From Cryptosporangium minutisporangium (GTDB taxonomy: Bacteria; Actinomycetota; Actinomycetes; Mycobacteriales; Cryptosporangiaceae): DNA of 64,000 bases. Made by a program: the position numbers and the translations under genes. Shown here one piece after another: positions 18,408 to 27,540 of the stretch. Below the pieces are notes generated by a model that saw only the letters and a program-made list of their open reading frames with translations, made no database searches and was not told the DNA's origin. Numbering within the stretch: the first letter of the stretch is position 1; the number at the start of each line of letters is the position of its first letter. The stretch covers positions 254,875 to 318,874 of the forward strand of contig NZ_BAAAYN010000023.1 of NCBI RefSeq assembly GCF_039536245.1, in the 5' to 3' direction.

Positions 18408-19598
18408 ATGGCCAAGAGCCAGTTCGTCCGTAACAAGCCGCACGTCAACATCGGGACGATGGGGCACGTCGACCACGGCAAGACGACCCTGACCGCCGCC
18501 ATCACGAAGGTGCTCGCCGACCGCGACCCGGCCGCCAACCGGTACGTCGCGTTCGAGGGCATCGACAAGGCGCCGGAGGAGGCTGCCCGCGGGATCACCA
18601 TCACCATCGCGCACGTCGAGTACGAGACGCCGACGCGCCACTACGCGCACGTGGACATGCCCGGCCACGCCGACTACGTGAAGAACATGATCACGGGGGC
18701 GGCGCAGGTGGACGGCGCCATTCTCGTCGTGTCGGCGCAGGACGGGTCGATGCCGCAGACCCGCGAGCACGTGCTGCTCGCCCGGCGGGTCGGCGTGCCG
18801 TACCTGGTGGTGGCGCTCAACAAGAGCGACACCGTCGACGACCCCGAGCTGCTCGACCTGGTCGAACTGGAGGTCCGCGAGCTGCTGTCGACGTACGGAT
18901 TCCCCGGTGACGAGGTGCCGGTGGTTCCGGTCAGCGCGCTCAAGGCGCTGGACGGCGACCCGCGCTGGGTGCAGTCCATAGCCGACCTGCTCGACGCGGT
19001 CGACGACTACGTACCGGTGCCGCCGCGCGAACTCGGCGAGCCGTTCCTGATGCCGATCGAGAATGTCTTGTCGATCAGCGGCCGGGGCACCGTCGTCACC
19101 GGCAAGGTCGAGCGCGGCACGCTGCGCGTCGGCGACCCGGTCGAGGTCGTCGGCCTCGGGCCGACGGTGGCGAGCGTCGCCACGGGCCTGGAGATGTTCG
19201 GCAAGTCCCTCGACGCGGCACAGGCCGGCGACAACGCCGCGGTCCTGCTCCGTGGGGTCAAGCGCGAGCAGGTGCAGCGTGGCCAGGTGGTCGCGGTGCC
19301 CGGCAGCGTGACGCCGCACCAGCGGTTCCGGGCTACGCTGTACGCACTGACCTACGCCGAGGGCGGCCGCCACACGCCGTTCGAGGCCAACTACCGGCCC
19401 CAGTTCTACTTCCACACGACCGACGTGTCGGGCGGGCTGGAGCTGGACGGGGTGGAGATCGTGATGCCGGGGGACACTCTCGACTCGGTCGTGGTGGACC
19501 TGAGCAAGCCGGTCGCGCTCGAGGTCGGCTTGGGCTTCGCCGTCCGTGAGGGCAATCGCACGGTCGCCGCCGGCACGGTCACCGAACTGCTGGACTGA
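18408..19598 (+). CDS. tuf: Divergent orphan elongation factor Tu (tuf3-like), cysteine-free
   Basis: A 396-residue EF-Tu, full length. GTPase motifs are intact: GHVDHGKT (19-26), DMPGH (83-87) and NKSD (138-141), followed by the domain 2 and 3 signatures [13 protein letters not shown] and [18 protein letters not shown]. Compared with the usual DCPGH, NKCD and STCTG, the three conserved cysteine positions are Met, Ser and Ala, and the protein contains no cysteine. The start is the ATG after GTGAGG. It is not beside rpsL, rpsG or fusA, so it is a stand-alone copy like the third tuf gene of some Streptomyces. It probably delivers aminoacyl-tRNA under special conditions; oxidative or thiol stress is my inference from the missing cysteines. 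A strong hairpin terminator follows. Confidence 0.93.
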   Translation: MAKSQFVRNKPHVNIGTMGHVDHGKTTLTAAITKVLADRDPAANRYVAFEGIDKAPEEAARGITITIAHVEYETPTRHYAHVDMPGHADYVKNMITGAAQVDGAILVVSAQDGSMPQTREHVLLARRVGVPYLVVALNKSDTVDDPELLDLVELEVRELLSTYGFPGDEVPVVPVSALKALDGDPRWVQSIADLLDAVDDYVPVPPRELGEPFLMPIENVLSISGRGTVVTGKVERGTLRVGDPVEVVGLGPTVASVATGLEMFGKSLDAAQAGDNAAVLLRGVKREQVQRGQVVAVPGSVTPHQRFRATLYALTYAEGGRHTPFEANYRPQFYFHTTDVSGGLELDGVEIVMPGDTLDSVVVDLSKPVALEVGLGFAVREGNRTVAAGTVTELLD

Positions 19599-19608
19599 AA
19601 CACGATTG

Positions 19609-19640
19609 GCGGCCCGGCCGGGAACTCCCGGCCGGGCCGC
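19609..19640 (+). terminator. Rho-independent-type terminator after tuf
   Basis: A perfect 14-base-pair stem, GCGGCCCGGCCGGG with CCCGGCCGGGCCGC, closes an AACT tetraloop 11 bases after the tuf stop codon. No U-tract follows, which is usual for actinobacterial terminators. Confidence 0.85.
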
Positions 19641-19732
19641 GGATCGAACGGGGAGATCCGAGAGCGCGCCGCCGTTCTTGGTGGCCGTATGCGGCCGGCA
19701 GCAGGCCGGGGAGGGTGCGCTAGCGTGCGCCC

Positions 19733-21013
19733 ATGACGGCGACCGGACCCAGCCGACCTGCAGGAAGTCGCGAACGTGTCGGCGGGTTGGTCTTCGCCGC
19801 AGCGGTGGGAGCGTTGGCCGGCGCTTCGGTGACGCCACGCCGGAAGGGGCGCGCGGCGGTAGCTGGGGCGGTGGCGCTTGCCGCGATCGAAGCGGTGGCG
19901 CGCGCCCGGCAGCGGCCCGGTGAGATTCCTGCGTGGTGGTCGCGGGTCCTGATGAGCGGTGCGCTGGCGGCGCCGGTGGGCTGGCTCGGTGGGCGACTCA
20001 CCAACGCCGGGCCGGTGGCGGTGGGTACGACGGCCGGCGCGATGGCGGGCGCGCTCGGGTTGCGGCCGCAGAAGGTGGCGCTCGGCCCGGTGGCGGGTGC
20101 TGCCGTAGGAGCTGCCTGGCGGGTGGCCGGCGGCAAGGAACCCGGTGCGGTGGCGGCCACCGCGGTGGTCGGTTTCCGCGTGTTGTCCGCTCTGCTGTTC
20201 CGCGACGCCCAGGTAAGCCTGCTGGCCGAAGGCGTGCAGGCCGAGGAGTTGCCGTTCGTCGTGCCGCTCGAAGCCCGTGCGCGCTACGTCGGCACCAACT
20301 ACGTGCGCGAGCTCGCCGACGTGATCGGCGGTAAGTACGAGGCCGACGCCCCCGACGTGGGGATCGTGGCCTCTCTCGATGACGTGGCCGGTCCGCAGTT
20401 CGACCCCGCGGGCGTCCAGCCGCTGGTCCGCGAGTTCTACGAGCACACCACCCGGTTCCGGCTCGACATCGTGCCCGAGTGGCGGCTCTGGGTGCGGCCG
20501 GGCTACCTGCTCTACCGCACGCTCGTGGCGCGTCCGGTGGGCCAGGCCAACGTGCCGATGAACCAGCGCGAGATCGTACGAGGAGTGCACAGCCGCATCG
20601 ACACGATCACGCCGGACGGCACCGACCTGATCGGTGTTCGGGGATGGATTCGCTCGTTCGCCGACACCGACGAGCCCATCTACGTAGGCATCTACACCAC
20701 GTACCGGCACGAGGGACGCGGCTATGTGAGCGTCGGCTTCCCGGTGCCGCAGGGCAGCTTCACCGCCACCCTGCTGCCCCAACCCCGCCCGGACGGCGGG
20801 CTCCGTTTGACCAGCCACAGCCCGCTCGCCCACCCCGGCCACTACCTGACCTACATCGACCCCGGCACCCGCGAGCTCACCACGCTGAGCGTTCCCGGCT
20901 TCGCCGAGCAACTCGACGTCTACACGACGGACGGCGAGCTACGCGCCGAGCATGCGTTTTCGCTGTACGGCTTGCCGTTCCTCGTCCTGCACTACACGAT
21001 CCGCCGCAAGTAA
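19733..21013 (+). CDS. Conserved hypothetical protein with Gly/Ala-rich membrane N-terminus
   Basis: A 426-residue protein of no family I can name. Residues 15-155 are Gly/Ala/Val-rich ([41 protein letters not shown]) and could form several short membrane or amphipathic helices. The C-terminal 250 residues are a soluble, beta-like domain with regularly spaced aromatic residues ([38 protein letters not shown]). TAGCGT at 19721-19726 is a possible -10 box directly before the ATG, suggesting a leaderless mRNA. It stands alone between the tuf terminator and a small membrane-protein gene. A surface or envelope role is only a guess. Confidence 0.75.
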   Translation: MTATGPSRPAGSRERVGGLVFAAAVGALAGASVTPRRKGRAAVAGAVALAAIEAVARARQRPGEIPAWWSRVLMSGALAAPVGWLGGRLTNAGPVAVGTTAGAMAGALGLRPQKVALGPVAGAAVGAAWRVAGGKEPGAVAATAVVGFRVLSALLFRDAQVSLLAEGVQAEELPFVVPLEARARYVGTNYVRELADVIGGKYEADAPDVGIVASLDDVAGPQFDPAGVQPLVREFYEHTTRFRLDIVPEWRLWVRPGYLLYRTLVARPVGQANVPMNQREIVRGVHSRIDTITPDGTDLIGVRGWIRSFADTDEPIYVGIYTTYRHEGRGYVSVGFPVPQGSFTATLLPQPRPDGGLRLTSHSPLAHPGHYLTYIDPGTRELTTLSVPGFAEQLDVYTTDGELRAEHAFSLYGLPFLVLHYTIRRK

Positions 21014-21160
21014 GCGCGGATTGGTGATGGACAGAGCGAGAGCGTGTCTGCCAGCCCTCGTTCCGGCCGACGCACACTGACCAGCCACCCCTCGGGGATG
21101 AAGCGCGCGCCCGACCCGGCCGCGACCATCAGGGGCCGGAGCCCCGAGAGGAGGACGGCC

Positions 21161-21457
21161 ATGGGCTGTCTGTTCGCATTGTTCGCAGGGACCTTCCCCC
21201 GGCTGGGCTTGTTCATCGTCTGGCTCGTCCGCCCGGCGTTGGTCAACGCGGCCTTCGACACCTGGATCTTGCCCCTGCTCGGAATCCTCTTCCTGCCGTT
21301 CGCCACCCTGATGTACGTCATCCTCTACGCCCCGGGCGTCGGCCTGACGGGCTGGGGGTGGTTCTGGGTCGGGTTAGCGGCGGTTCTGGACGTCGGACAC
21401 TGGGCAGCGAGTGCGACGCAGCGTCGGCAGATTCCTGGCTACCCCGCGGCCCGGTGA
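21161..21457 (+). CDS. small integral membrane protein
   Basis: A 98-residue protein. The ATG at 21161 has GAGGAGG upstream; the open frame before it is not protein-like. Three hydrophobic helices are visible: residues 3-22 (CLFALFAGTFPRLGLFIVWL), 35-58 and 62-80 (GWGWFWVGLAAVLDVGHWAA), with a short polar tail. This pattern is common among unannotated actinobacterial membrane proteins. No function can be assigned. It lies 147 bases after the previous gene and converges on the DUF998 gene. Confidence 0.7.
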   Translation: MGCLFALFAGTFPRLGLFIVWLVRPALVNAAFDTWILPLLGILFLPFATLMYVILYAPGVGLTGWGWFWVGLAAVLDVGHWAASATQRRQIPGYPAAR

Positions 21458-21463
21458 CCGGCC

Positions 21464-22120
21464 TCAAGCGCTTGGGTAACGGGCGAATTGACGCGCGTCC
21501 ACGGTCAGCGCCGCCACGAACGCGAACTGCAGAGCGGTCGCGACGACGAGCCGGACGCTCAGCCCGTCCAGGTCCGGCCAGGCCGCGAGCGTGAGCACTG
21601 CCGAGAACGTCACCGCGGTCGCCGCGCTCGCGACCCACCGGCGACGGCGCAGGAAGCGGACCAGGAAGAGAACCGCGGCGGCGGTCCAGCAGAGGGAGGC
21701 GACCACGAATCCGATCTCGTGCAGGGCGCCGTGCCAGGTGAAACGCTCGGGCGCCCCGGCCGGTGCCCCGGCCGGGAAACCGGCACCCGGATCGGTGACG
21801 AACACCCCGGCGACGATCATGCCGACGCCGAAGCCGGCGATAAGTGCACTGCCCCAGCCGACGCTCCGCCCGGGCCCGAGTGTTCGCCACAGCCCTGCTC
21901 CCGCCGCGATGAGCAAAGTGCCCGTGACGACGAAGTTCGCGATCTGGATCCAGCCGAGAGCGCCGAGCGCCAGCAGGCTCAGCGGGTGGCGATCCGGCTC
22001 GAACCCGCTCCGGGTGAACGCCTGAGCGGCCCAAACGACGAGAAACAGCGGTCCGGCGGCGAGACCGGCGTCGAGCGCTCGGACTCTCGGGCGGACGGGG
22101 GTGGGGCGCAGAGCGGACAT
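21464..22120 (-). CDS. DUF998 family membrane protein
   Basis: A 218-residue, six-helix integral membrane protein of the DUF998 type. The start at 22120 has GGAGGAG at good spacing; the frame continues upstream but that part is a shadow of the sigma-factor gene. Signatures include DRHPLSLLALGALGWIQIANF, GVGMIVAGVFVTDPG and FTWHGALHEIGF. The order small-loop, DPG motif, WHG motif is usual for the family. No enzymatic function is established. It is downstream of the ECF sigma factor on the same strand with a 124-base gap, so it may belong to that transcription unit. Confidence 0.85.
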   Translation of the reverse strand: MSALRPTPVRPRVRALDAGLAAGPLFLVVWAAQAFTRSGFEPDRHPLSLLALGALGWIQIANFVVTGTLLIAAGAGLWRTLGPGRSVGWGSALIAGFGVGMIVAGVFVTDPGAGFPAGAPAGAPERFTWHGALHEIGFVVASLCWTAAAVLFLVRFLRRRRWVASAATAVTFSAVLTLAAWPDLDGLSVRLVVATALQFAFVAALTVDARQFARYPSA

Positions 22121-22244
22121 TCGCGAACTCCTCCGGGATTCCGGCGCCGCGGTGGCGCCTCGTATCCGGGACGTCGGAGCGGCGTCCGCGATCCGGACGG
22201 CTCGCTGCCCGGCGGAGGGATGCTCTTCGGAGAGGGCAGCCCTT

Positions 22245-23507
22245 TCAGTCCGGAGGGCAGGCCGCTGAGCCCGGAAGGCGTGCCGCGCGGGCGCGGAGGT
22301 ACCGGGCCTGAGGCGGGCTGCCGGTCCGGCCGGCCGCTTCCTCGTACGCCGCGCGCGCTCCCGCCGCGTCGCCGGCACGCTCGAGAAGATGCGCCCGCAC
22401 CGCGGGAACCCGGTAATCGGCGGCGAGCCACCCGTCGTCCGCCAGTTCGTCGAGTAGCCGTAGGCCGGCGTCCGGCCCGTGCACCATCGCGACCGCAACC
22501 GTGTGGTTGATCCGGACGACGGGGTTGTCGGCGATCCGCAGCAGCACCTCGTAGAGCGCGAGGATCTGCGGCCAGTCGGTCTCCTCGGCGGTCGGCGCCT
22601 CGTCGTGCAGCGCCGCGATCGCCGCCTGCACCTGGTACGCGCCGGTCGCCCCGCGGGGCAGCGCCGCGGTGAGCAGCTCGATCCCCTCGGCGATGCGTTG
22701 AGCGTCCCACCGCGTCCGGTCTTGCTCGGACATCGGAACCAGCGCGCCGTCCGGCCCGGTCCGCGCCGCGCGCCGCGCGTCGGTAAGAAGCATCAACGCG
22801 AGCAGACCGCTGACCTCGCTGTCCGCAGGCAGCAGGGCGTGCACCATCCGGGTGAGCCGGATCGCCTCCTCGGTCAGGTCGACCCGCTGCAGGGACGGCC
22901 CCGCCGTGGTGGCGTAACCCTCGGTGAAGACGAGGTAGAGCACGTGCAGGACCGCGCCGAGGCGGGCGTTCCGGTCGGCGGCCGACGGAAGCGCGAACGG
23001 CACGCCGCTGTCCTTGATGCGCTGCTTGGCCCGGGTGATGCGGCGGGTCATCGTCGCCTCCGGCACCAGGAACGCGCGGGCGATCTCGGCCGTGGTCAGG
23101 CCGCCGACCGTGCGGAGCGTCAGCGCGATCTGCGAGGCCACCGGCAGCGACGGGTGACACGCCAAGAACAGCAGGATGAGTGTGTCGTCGGAGGCCGGGG
23201 CGACCTGGTCGGCAGCCGGCGCAAGCCAGTCGCCGGGCAGGGACCGGCTCGCCACCGTGCCTTCCCGGCGCTGCCGCGCCTGATCGCTGCGGAGCAGGTC
23301 GGTCAGGCGGCGAGCCGCGACGCGGATCAGCCAGGCGCGCGGATCGGTTGGAAGCCCGTCGCGTGGCCACTGGAGCGCGGCGGCGAGCAGCGCTTCCTGG
23401 GTCGCGTCCTCGGCGACGTCGAAGTGGCCGTACCGCCGGACGACCGCGGCGAGGACCTGCGGCGCCAGTTCGCGCAACAGGTCCTCGACGGCGGACGGGC
23501 CGGACAT
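22245..23507 (-). CDS. ECF42-type RNA polymerase sigma factor with C-terminal extension
   Basis: A 420-residue sigma factor. Residues 10-75 form region 2 (LLRELAPQVLAAVVRRYGHFDVAEDATQEALLAA, then the -10 reading segment PRAWLIRVAARRLTD). Residues 115-165 form region 4 (SQIALTLRTVGGLTTAEIARAFLVPEATMTRRITRAKQRI). Unlike ordinary ECF factors of about 180-200 residues it carries a 250-residue helical, TPR-like tail. That architecture and the DGPF-protein gene immediately upstream are the marks of group ECF42, in which the tail is known to be needed for activity. No anti-sigma factor is present, also typical. The targets usually include the DGPF gene. Confidence 0.9.
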   Translation of the reverse strand: MSGPSAVEDLLRELAPQVLAAVVRRYGHFDVAEDATQEALLAAALQWPRDGLPTDPRAWLIRVAARRLTDLLRSDQARQRREGTVASRSLPGDWLAPAADQVAPASDDTLILLFLACHPSLPVASQIALTLRTVGGLTTAEIARAFLVPEATMTRRITRAKQRIKDSGVPFALPSAADRNARLGAVLHVLYLVFTEGYATTAGPSLQRVDLTEEAIRLTRMVHALLPADSEVSGLLALMLLTDARRAARTGPDGALVPMSEQDRTRWDAQRIAEGIELLTAALPRGATGAYQVQAAIAALHDEAPTAEETDWPQILALYEVLLRIADNPVVRINHTVAVAMVHGPDAGLRLLDELADDGWLAADYRVPAVRAHLLERAGDAAGARAAYEEAAGRTGSPPQARYLRARAARLPGSAACPPD

Positions 23508-23519
23508 CGACAGAGCTGG

Positions 23520-23936
23520 TCAGAGCTCCGGCTCTGGCGCGTGGTCGAGGATCGGCCGGACATCGGCGTAGCTGTCGGCGAAGACGTCACCGGGGCTGGG
23601 GCAGGCCGACAGCCGGGCAGCGATCTGGGTGGCCCGGTCGAAGCTCGCGCAGTCGACGACCCAGTAACCGGCCAGTACCTCCTGCGTCTCGGCGTACGGG
23701 CCGTCGGTCACCACCGGTACGCCGTCCCGCACCTGCACGCGCCTGGTGTGGACCGGCGCGTCGAGGCCCTGGGTGTCGACGAACTCACCGGAGTCGACCA
23801 GCTCCTTCGTGAAGGACTCCATGAACTCGTGCATCGGCGCGAAGTCCTCCGGCGTCAACGCCGGGCCGTCGGCGGCTCGTCCTGCCATCAGGTCGTGGTC
23901 GCGCTGGGAGCTGTACATCATGATCAGGTACTTCAT
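23520..23936 (-). CDS. DGPF/YCII-related protein, partner of the ECF42 sigma factor
   Basis: A 138-residue YCII-fold protein. MKYLIMMYSS at the N-terminus and TDGPYAETQEVLAGYWVVDC (residues 77-96) match the DGPFAETKE family. Genes of this family regularly adjoin ECF42 sigma factors and are their main targets; this one ends 12 bases before the sigma gene, on the same strand. A GAGAGG ribosome-binding site precedes the ATG. The biochemical function is unknown; the fold is related to small dimeric alpha/beta-barrel enzymes. Confidence 0.9.
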   Translation of the reverse strand: MKYLIMMYSSQRDHDLMAGRAADGPALTPEDFAPMHEFMESFTKELVDSGEFVDTQGLDAPVHTRRVQVRDGVPVVTDGPYAETQEVLAGYWVVDCASFDRATQIAARLSACPSPGDVFADSYADVRPILDHAPEPEL

Positions 23937-23987
23937 GGTTCAACCTCTCCACGATCGGCTCTCTCCGCGAGAGCGCTGTCGCAGGGG

Positions 23988-24016
23988 ACGTCGGAGCCGC
24001 CGACCGCAACCGGACA
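23988..24016 (-). promoter_or_regulatory. Candidate ECF42 promoter of the DGPF-sigma operon
   Basis: Reading the reverse strand, TGTCCG (24011-24016) is followed after 17 bases by CGACGT (23988-23993), about 50 bases before the DGPF start codon. Reported ECF42 promoters have a TGTCGA-like -35 and a CGA-containing -10 element, so this is a plausible autoregulatory site with one or two mismatches. Confidence 0.4.
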
Positions 24017-24092
24017 CCGCGCCGCCCCGGCCGAACGCACTGATCTGCGTCCGCGCGTTGCCCGCCCGGCGTGACGACGACTCATCGTTGTC

Positions 24093-24347
24093 ATGAGGCC
24101 GGTCACTACCACGATAAGTCGTCGGCGCGTCGCCGAGTCACGGTCGAGGGACCCTGACGCCGTCACCGCGCGGTTCCTGCACGATGCAGGCGTTGATCGA
24201 CTTCAAGGCAGCCACCCACTCGAGGTGAACGTGCCTCCGGGCGAGGGAACACGTCTCGTCGTCGAGCCGGGTGAGCACGCGATGCACACGTTCGGCATGA
24301 CGACCGCGCGGAAACCCTACCTCGTGCTCCAGCGGGAGCCGACGTAA
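24093..24347 (+). CDS. possible small or degenerate gene
   Basis: An 84-codon frame. Only the second half looks protein-like (LEVNVPPGEGTRLVVEPGEHA, then TFGMTTARKPYLVLQREPT) with strongly GC-biased third positions; the first 35 codons look random. It could be a real small protein or the 3' remnant of a larger gene whose front is lost. No family recognised. Nothing else in the 500-base gap 23937-24438 looks coding except this stretch. Confidence 0.25.
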   Translation: MRPVTTTISRRRVAESRSRDPDAVTARFLHDAGVDRLQGSHPLEVNVPPGEGTRLVVEPGEHAMHTFGMTTARKPYLVLQREPT

Positions 24348-24365
24348 GACGGGAAACACACCGAA

Positions 24366-24380
24366 ATCTATAGATGCTTG
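24366..24380. promoter_or_regulatory. Catabolic-island motif, copy 1
   Basis: ATCTATAGATGCTTG contains a perfect 10-base palindrome ATCTATAGAT and resembles the three other motif copies at 24433, 33032 and 34001. It lies about 70 bases before the acyl-CoA ligase gene at 24439, upstream of its presumed promoter. Confidence 0.4.
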
Positions 24381-24401
24381 CCCGCCACACCAGAGGCGAT
24401 C

Positions 24402-24445
24402 TTGCGCTCCTGACGTGGACTAGCGTTATAACCTCTAGATGTATG
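24402..24445 (+). promoter_or_regulatory. Promoter and operator of the 24439 ligase
   Basis: TTGCGC (24402-24407) and TTATAA (24426-24431) make an 18-base-spaced -35/-10 pair. The motif CTCTAGATGTATG (24433-24445) covers the expected transcription start and the first ATG, so binding there would block transcription. If the ATG at 24439 is used the mRNA would be leaderless. Confidence 0.5.
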
Positions 24446-25953
24446 AGAATCCCTCTATGCCGACCACAGTCGCAGCGTTCTGGGATCTCGTCGAGGAGTC
24501 CGCCCAGTGGCGGCCCGCCGCCGTGATGCTCTCCGACGACCACGGTCGTTCCCTGACCACCGTGGCCTTCCGCACCGAGGCGGAGCGGGTGGCGGCCGGG
24601 CTGCATGCTCGCGGCGTCACGACCGGAGACGTGGTGTCGTGGCAACTACCGACGACGCTCGAAGCGGCCGTGCTCATGGCCGCGTGCGCACGTCTCGGCG
24701 CGGTGCAGAACCCGATCATTCCGAACTTCCGTGCCCGGGAAGTGACGTTCATCGTCGACCAGGTGCGGTCCCGGCTCGTCGTCATACCCGAGGCCTGGAA
24801 CGGCTTCGACCACGGCGACATGGCCAGGACGCTGGGGCGCGACGTCCTCCCGGTGGCGCTGGACGGTCCGCCCGGCGCCGCGATCCGGCTGCCCGGTGAC
24901 ATCACCGACCCGCTTCCCGCACCCTCAGGGCCGTCGACGGCCTGCCGGTGGATCTACTACTCGTCGGGGACCACCGCCGAGCCGAAGGGCGCGCGGCACA
25001 CCGACCGGTCGGCGCTCGCCGCGTCGAACGGTGTCGTCGACCAGTTGGGCCTGCGCGCGGACGACGTCTACCCGATCGCCTGGCCGATCGCGCACATCGG
25101 CGGCGTGGCGATGCTCGGAGCAGCGTTACGGACCGGTGCTCGCCTCGTTCTGTTCGACACGTTCGACCCACCGACGACGCCGGACCGGATGGCGGCGCAC
25201 CGGCCGACGATCCTCGGCTCGGCCACGCCGTTCTTCCAGGCCTATGTGGCCGCCCAACGACGCCACGGCGACCGGCCGCTCTTCCCGGAGTTACGGGCCT
25301 GCGTGGGCGGCGGCGCACCGACTCCGGAAGCCATCAACCAGCAGGTCGCCGACGTGCTCGGCGTGCCGGGCGTGGCCGGTTCGTGGGGACTGACCGAGTT
25401 CCCGGTCGCGACCAGCGAAACACCCGCGGACGACGGCGTCGGGTGCAGCGTCGGACGGCCCGCCCACGGCGTCGAGGTCCGCGTCGTCGGCGGGGAGCTG
25501 CGTCTGAACGGCCCACAGAAGTTCCTCGGCTACGTCGACGCGTCCCTCGACGCCGAGGCCTTTGACGATGACGGCTGGGTGCGAACCGGCGACCTCGGTG
25601 TCGTGGACGGCGACGGCCGGGTCCGGATCAGTGGCCGCCGCAAGGACGTGATCCTCCGCAACGCCGAGAACATCTCCGCTTCGGAGGTCGAGGAGGTCGT
25701 GCTGCGGTGCCCCGGAGTGGCCGACGCCGCGGTGATCGGCGTTCCGGACGCACGCACCGGTGAACGGGTCCGCGCGGTCGTCGTCACGGTGCCCGGTATC
25801 GACGTGTCCCTGGCCGACGTGGTGGAGCACTGCCGACGCGCAGGCCTGGCTCGGTACAAGTGGCCGGAGGACTTCCGGCTCGCCGACGCAATACCGCGCA
25901 ACGCGATGGGCAAGGTCGTCAAGCGCGAGCTGACCGCGGACGGCGGTCGGTAG
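24439..25953 (+). CDS. AMP-forming acyl-CoA ligase
   Basis: A 504-residue member of the ANL superfamily that activates a carboxylic acid with ATP and CoA. Motifs: the phosphate loop SSGTTAEPKGARHT (residues 171-184), GSWGLTEFP, the hinge and adenosine-binding segment DDGWVRTGDLG, and the C-terminal lysine motif NAMGKVVK (493-500). An ATG at 24457 is an alternative start. The gene is transcribed toward the reverse-strand ligase operon and ends 18 bases from it. A copy of the island motif overlaps its start, so it probably shares control with the crotonase and gntR promoters. The substrate cannot be deduced. Confidence 0.88.
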   Translation: MYENPSMPTTVAAFWDLVEESAQWRPAAVMLSDDHGRSLTTVAFRTEAERVAAGLHARGVTTGDVVSWQLPTTLEAAVLMAACARLGAVQNPIIPNFRAREVTFIVDQVRSRLVVIPEAWNGFDHGDMARTLGRDVLPVALDGPPGAAIRLPGDITDPLPAPSGPSTACRWIYYSSGTTAEPKGARHTDRSALAASNGVVDQLGLRADDVYPIAWPIAHIGGVAMLGAALRTGARLVLFDTFDPPTTPDRMAAHRPTILGSATPFFQAYVAAQRRHGDRPLFPELRACVGGGAPTPEAINQQVADVLGVPGVAGSWGLTEFPVATSETPADDGVGCSVGRPAHGVEVRVVGGELRLNGPQKFLGYVDASLDAEAFDDDGWVRTGDLGVVDGDGRVRISGRRKDVILRNAENISASEVEEVVLRCPGVADAAVIGVPDARTGERVRAVVVTVPGIDVSLADVVEHCRRAGLARYKWPEDFRLADAIPRNAMGKVVKRELTADGGR

Positions 25954-25971
25954 ACCACCGTCCGCGGCTGT

Positions 25972-27540
25972 TCACGCGGTGAGGCCGTCGGTCCGAACGA
26001 GGCGACGGAGCGCCGCCACGTCGACCTTTCCGCTGGCCAGCCGCGGCACCCGGCCTGGATCGTCCACGATGACCCAGCGCGTCGGCACCTTGAAGGCGGA
26101 CAGCCGCTGCCGCGCGCCGTCGGCCAGCGTCGCCACGTCGACCGAGTGCTCCACCACGACCATCGCGGCGACACGGCAGATGCCCTGATCGTCGACGGAG
26201 TCGGTGACAGAGGCCTCGGAAACGCCGGCGAGCCCACGTAGGGCCTGTTCCACCTCGATCGGGTACACGGTGGCGCCGCTGACCTTGAACATGTCGTCGA
26301 GCCGTCCGCGATACCAGAGGTAACCGTCGGCATCGAGGACGCCGAGGTCGCCGGTGGGGTAAAACCCGTCGCGATCAAACAGCTCGGGGCGTGTCCGGCC
26401 ACAGATACCGCGCATCACGGCGCGGCCGCGGACGCGGATCTCCCCCTCCGTACCGGCGTCGACCTCGGTTTCGGTCCCGGGCGCGACGATCCGCGCCTCG
26501 ATCCCGGCGAACGGGCGCCCGCAACTCCCGGCCTTGCCGTCGGGCAGATCCTCGTCGAGCCGCGCGCCGGAGTACGGGCCCATCGTTTCGGTCATGCCGA
26601 GCAGCGCGGCCCGCGCGCCCGGGGGCGGACGCCGGTCGTCCGGGAGCAGCGCCGGCAGGCTCGCCGGGCGCAACCGCGACAGGTCGGTCGCCCGGAAGTC
26701 CGGGTGCGCAGCCAGGCGTTGCGCCTGGTCCGGCCAGCCCCGGAAGAGCGTGACACCGCTTCGTTCGAGGAACCGGAGCGTCCGCCCCGGCTCCGGTTCC
26801 GCCTCGGTCACCAACGTGGCGCCGGCGACCAGCGCGGAGAGAATCCCGGCACCGAAACCGCCGGTCCAGAAGAACGGCATCGGCAGGTACAGCCGGTCGT
26901 CGGCGCCGACGCAGCGGGCCTCGAGCCCCGCACCGACAGCCCGGAGCGCGCTCCCGTGGGTGTGGATGACGCCCTTCGGCCGGCCGCGGCTGCCGGAGGT
27001 GAAGAGAACCACCAGGTCATCAGCGGGCCGGACGCCGGCTTCGAGAGCGTCGACCAGCGCCGGCGGCGCCGCCTCGCCGGGCACACTGTCCGGTGTCCAC
27101 ACTCGGCGGAGCGACGGCACCGCTGCACTCCGCCGGTCCTCGGCCACCCCGCCGAGACCGGGCACCTCCGCGTCCAGCTCCTCGAGGTAAGTCCGACCGC
27201 GGAAGCGCGGCGCGGCGATCAGGTGCGTCACCGAGGCGGACCGGAGCTGCGCGAGCAGCTCTGGCGGCCGAAGCAGCGTGCTGAGTGGAACGAGAACCGC
27301 ACCGGTCCGGGTGACCGCCAGCGCGGTGACCACCCAGTCGACGCTGTTCGGGAGCAGCAGTCCGACCCGGCTGCTCGTCCCCATACCGGCGTGCACCAGC
27401 CTCGCGGCCAGGGCACGGCTGTCGCGGTGGAGGTCGGCATAGGTGATCGTCCGGTCGTCGTCCACGACCGCGTCCCGGTCCCCCGCGTGCCGCCGGTGGG
27501 TGGCGAGCAGCGTCGGCACGGTCAGGTCATCCGCCGGCAC
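25972..27540 (-). CDS. AMP-forming acyl-CoA ligase (last gene of the reverse operon)
   Basis: A 522-residue ANL enzyme. The phosphate-binding loop is FTSGSRGRPKGVIHTHG, the A5 region LLGMTETMGPYSG, the motif DGFYPTGDLGVLD and the C-terminal catalytic lysine motif PRLASGKVD. The start codon region overlaps the end of the next ligase gene (27527) by 14 bases, so translation is coupled. The three consecutive ligases of this operon differ enough in sequence to suggest different acids, possibly successive intermediates of one pathway or a set of related side-chain acids. The substrate is unknown. Confidence 0.88.
   Translation of the reverse strand: MPADDLTVPTLLATHRRHAGDRDAVVDDDRTITYADLHRDSRALAARLVHAGMGTSSRVGLLLPNSVDWVVTALAVTRTGAVLVPLSTLLRPPELLAQLRSASVTHLIAAPRFRGRTYLEELDAEVPGLGGVAEDRRSAAVPSLRRVWTPDSVPGEAAPPALVDALEAGVRPADDLVVLFTSGSRGRPKGVIHTHGSALRAVGAGLEARCVGADDRLYLPMPFFWTGGFGAGILSALVAGATLVTEAEPEPGRTLRFLERSGVTLFRGWPDQAQRLAAHPDFRATDLSRLRPASLPALLPDDRRPPPGARAALLGMTETMGPYSGARLDEDLPDGKAGSCGRPFAGIEARIVAPGTETEVDAGTEGEIRVRGRAVMRGICGRTRPELFDRDGFYPTGDLGVLDADGYLWYRGRLDDMFKVSGATVYPIEVEQALRGLAGVSEASVTDSVDDQGICRVAAMVVVEHSVDVATLADGARQRLSAFKVPTRWVIVDDPGRVPRLASGKVDVAALRRLVRTDGLTA

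Noticed and set aside
18267-19838. Long reverse frame antisense to tuf
   Set aside because: The product is His/Arg/Val-rich and has no recognisable fold; the forward strand encodes an unmistakable EF-Tu.
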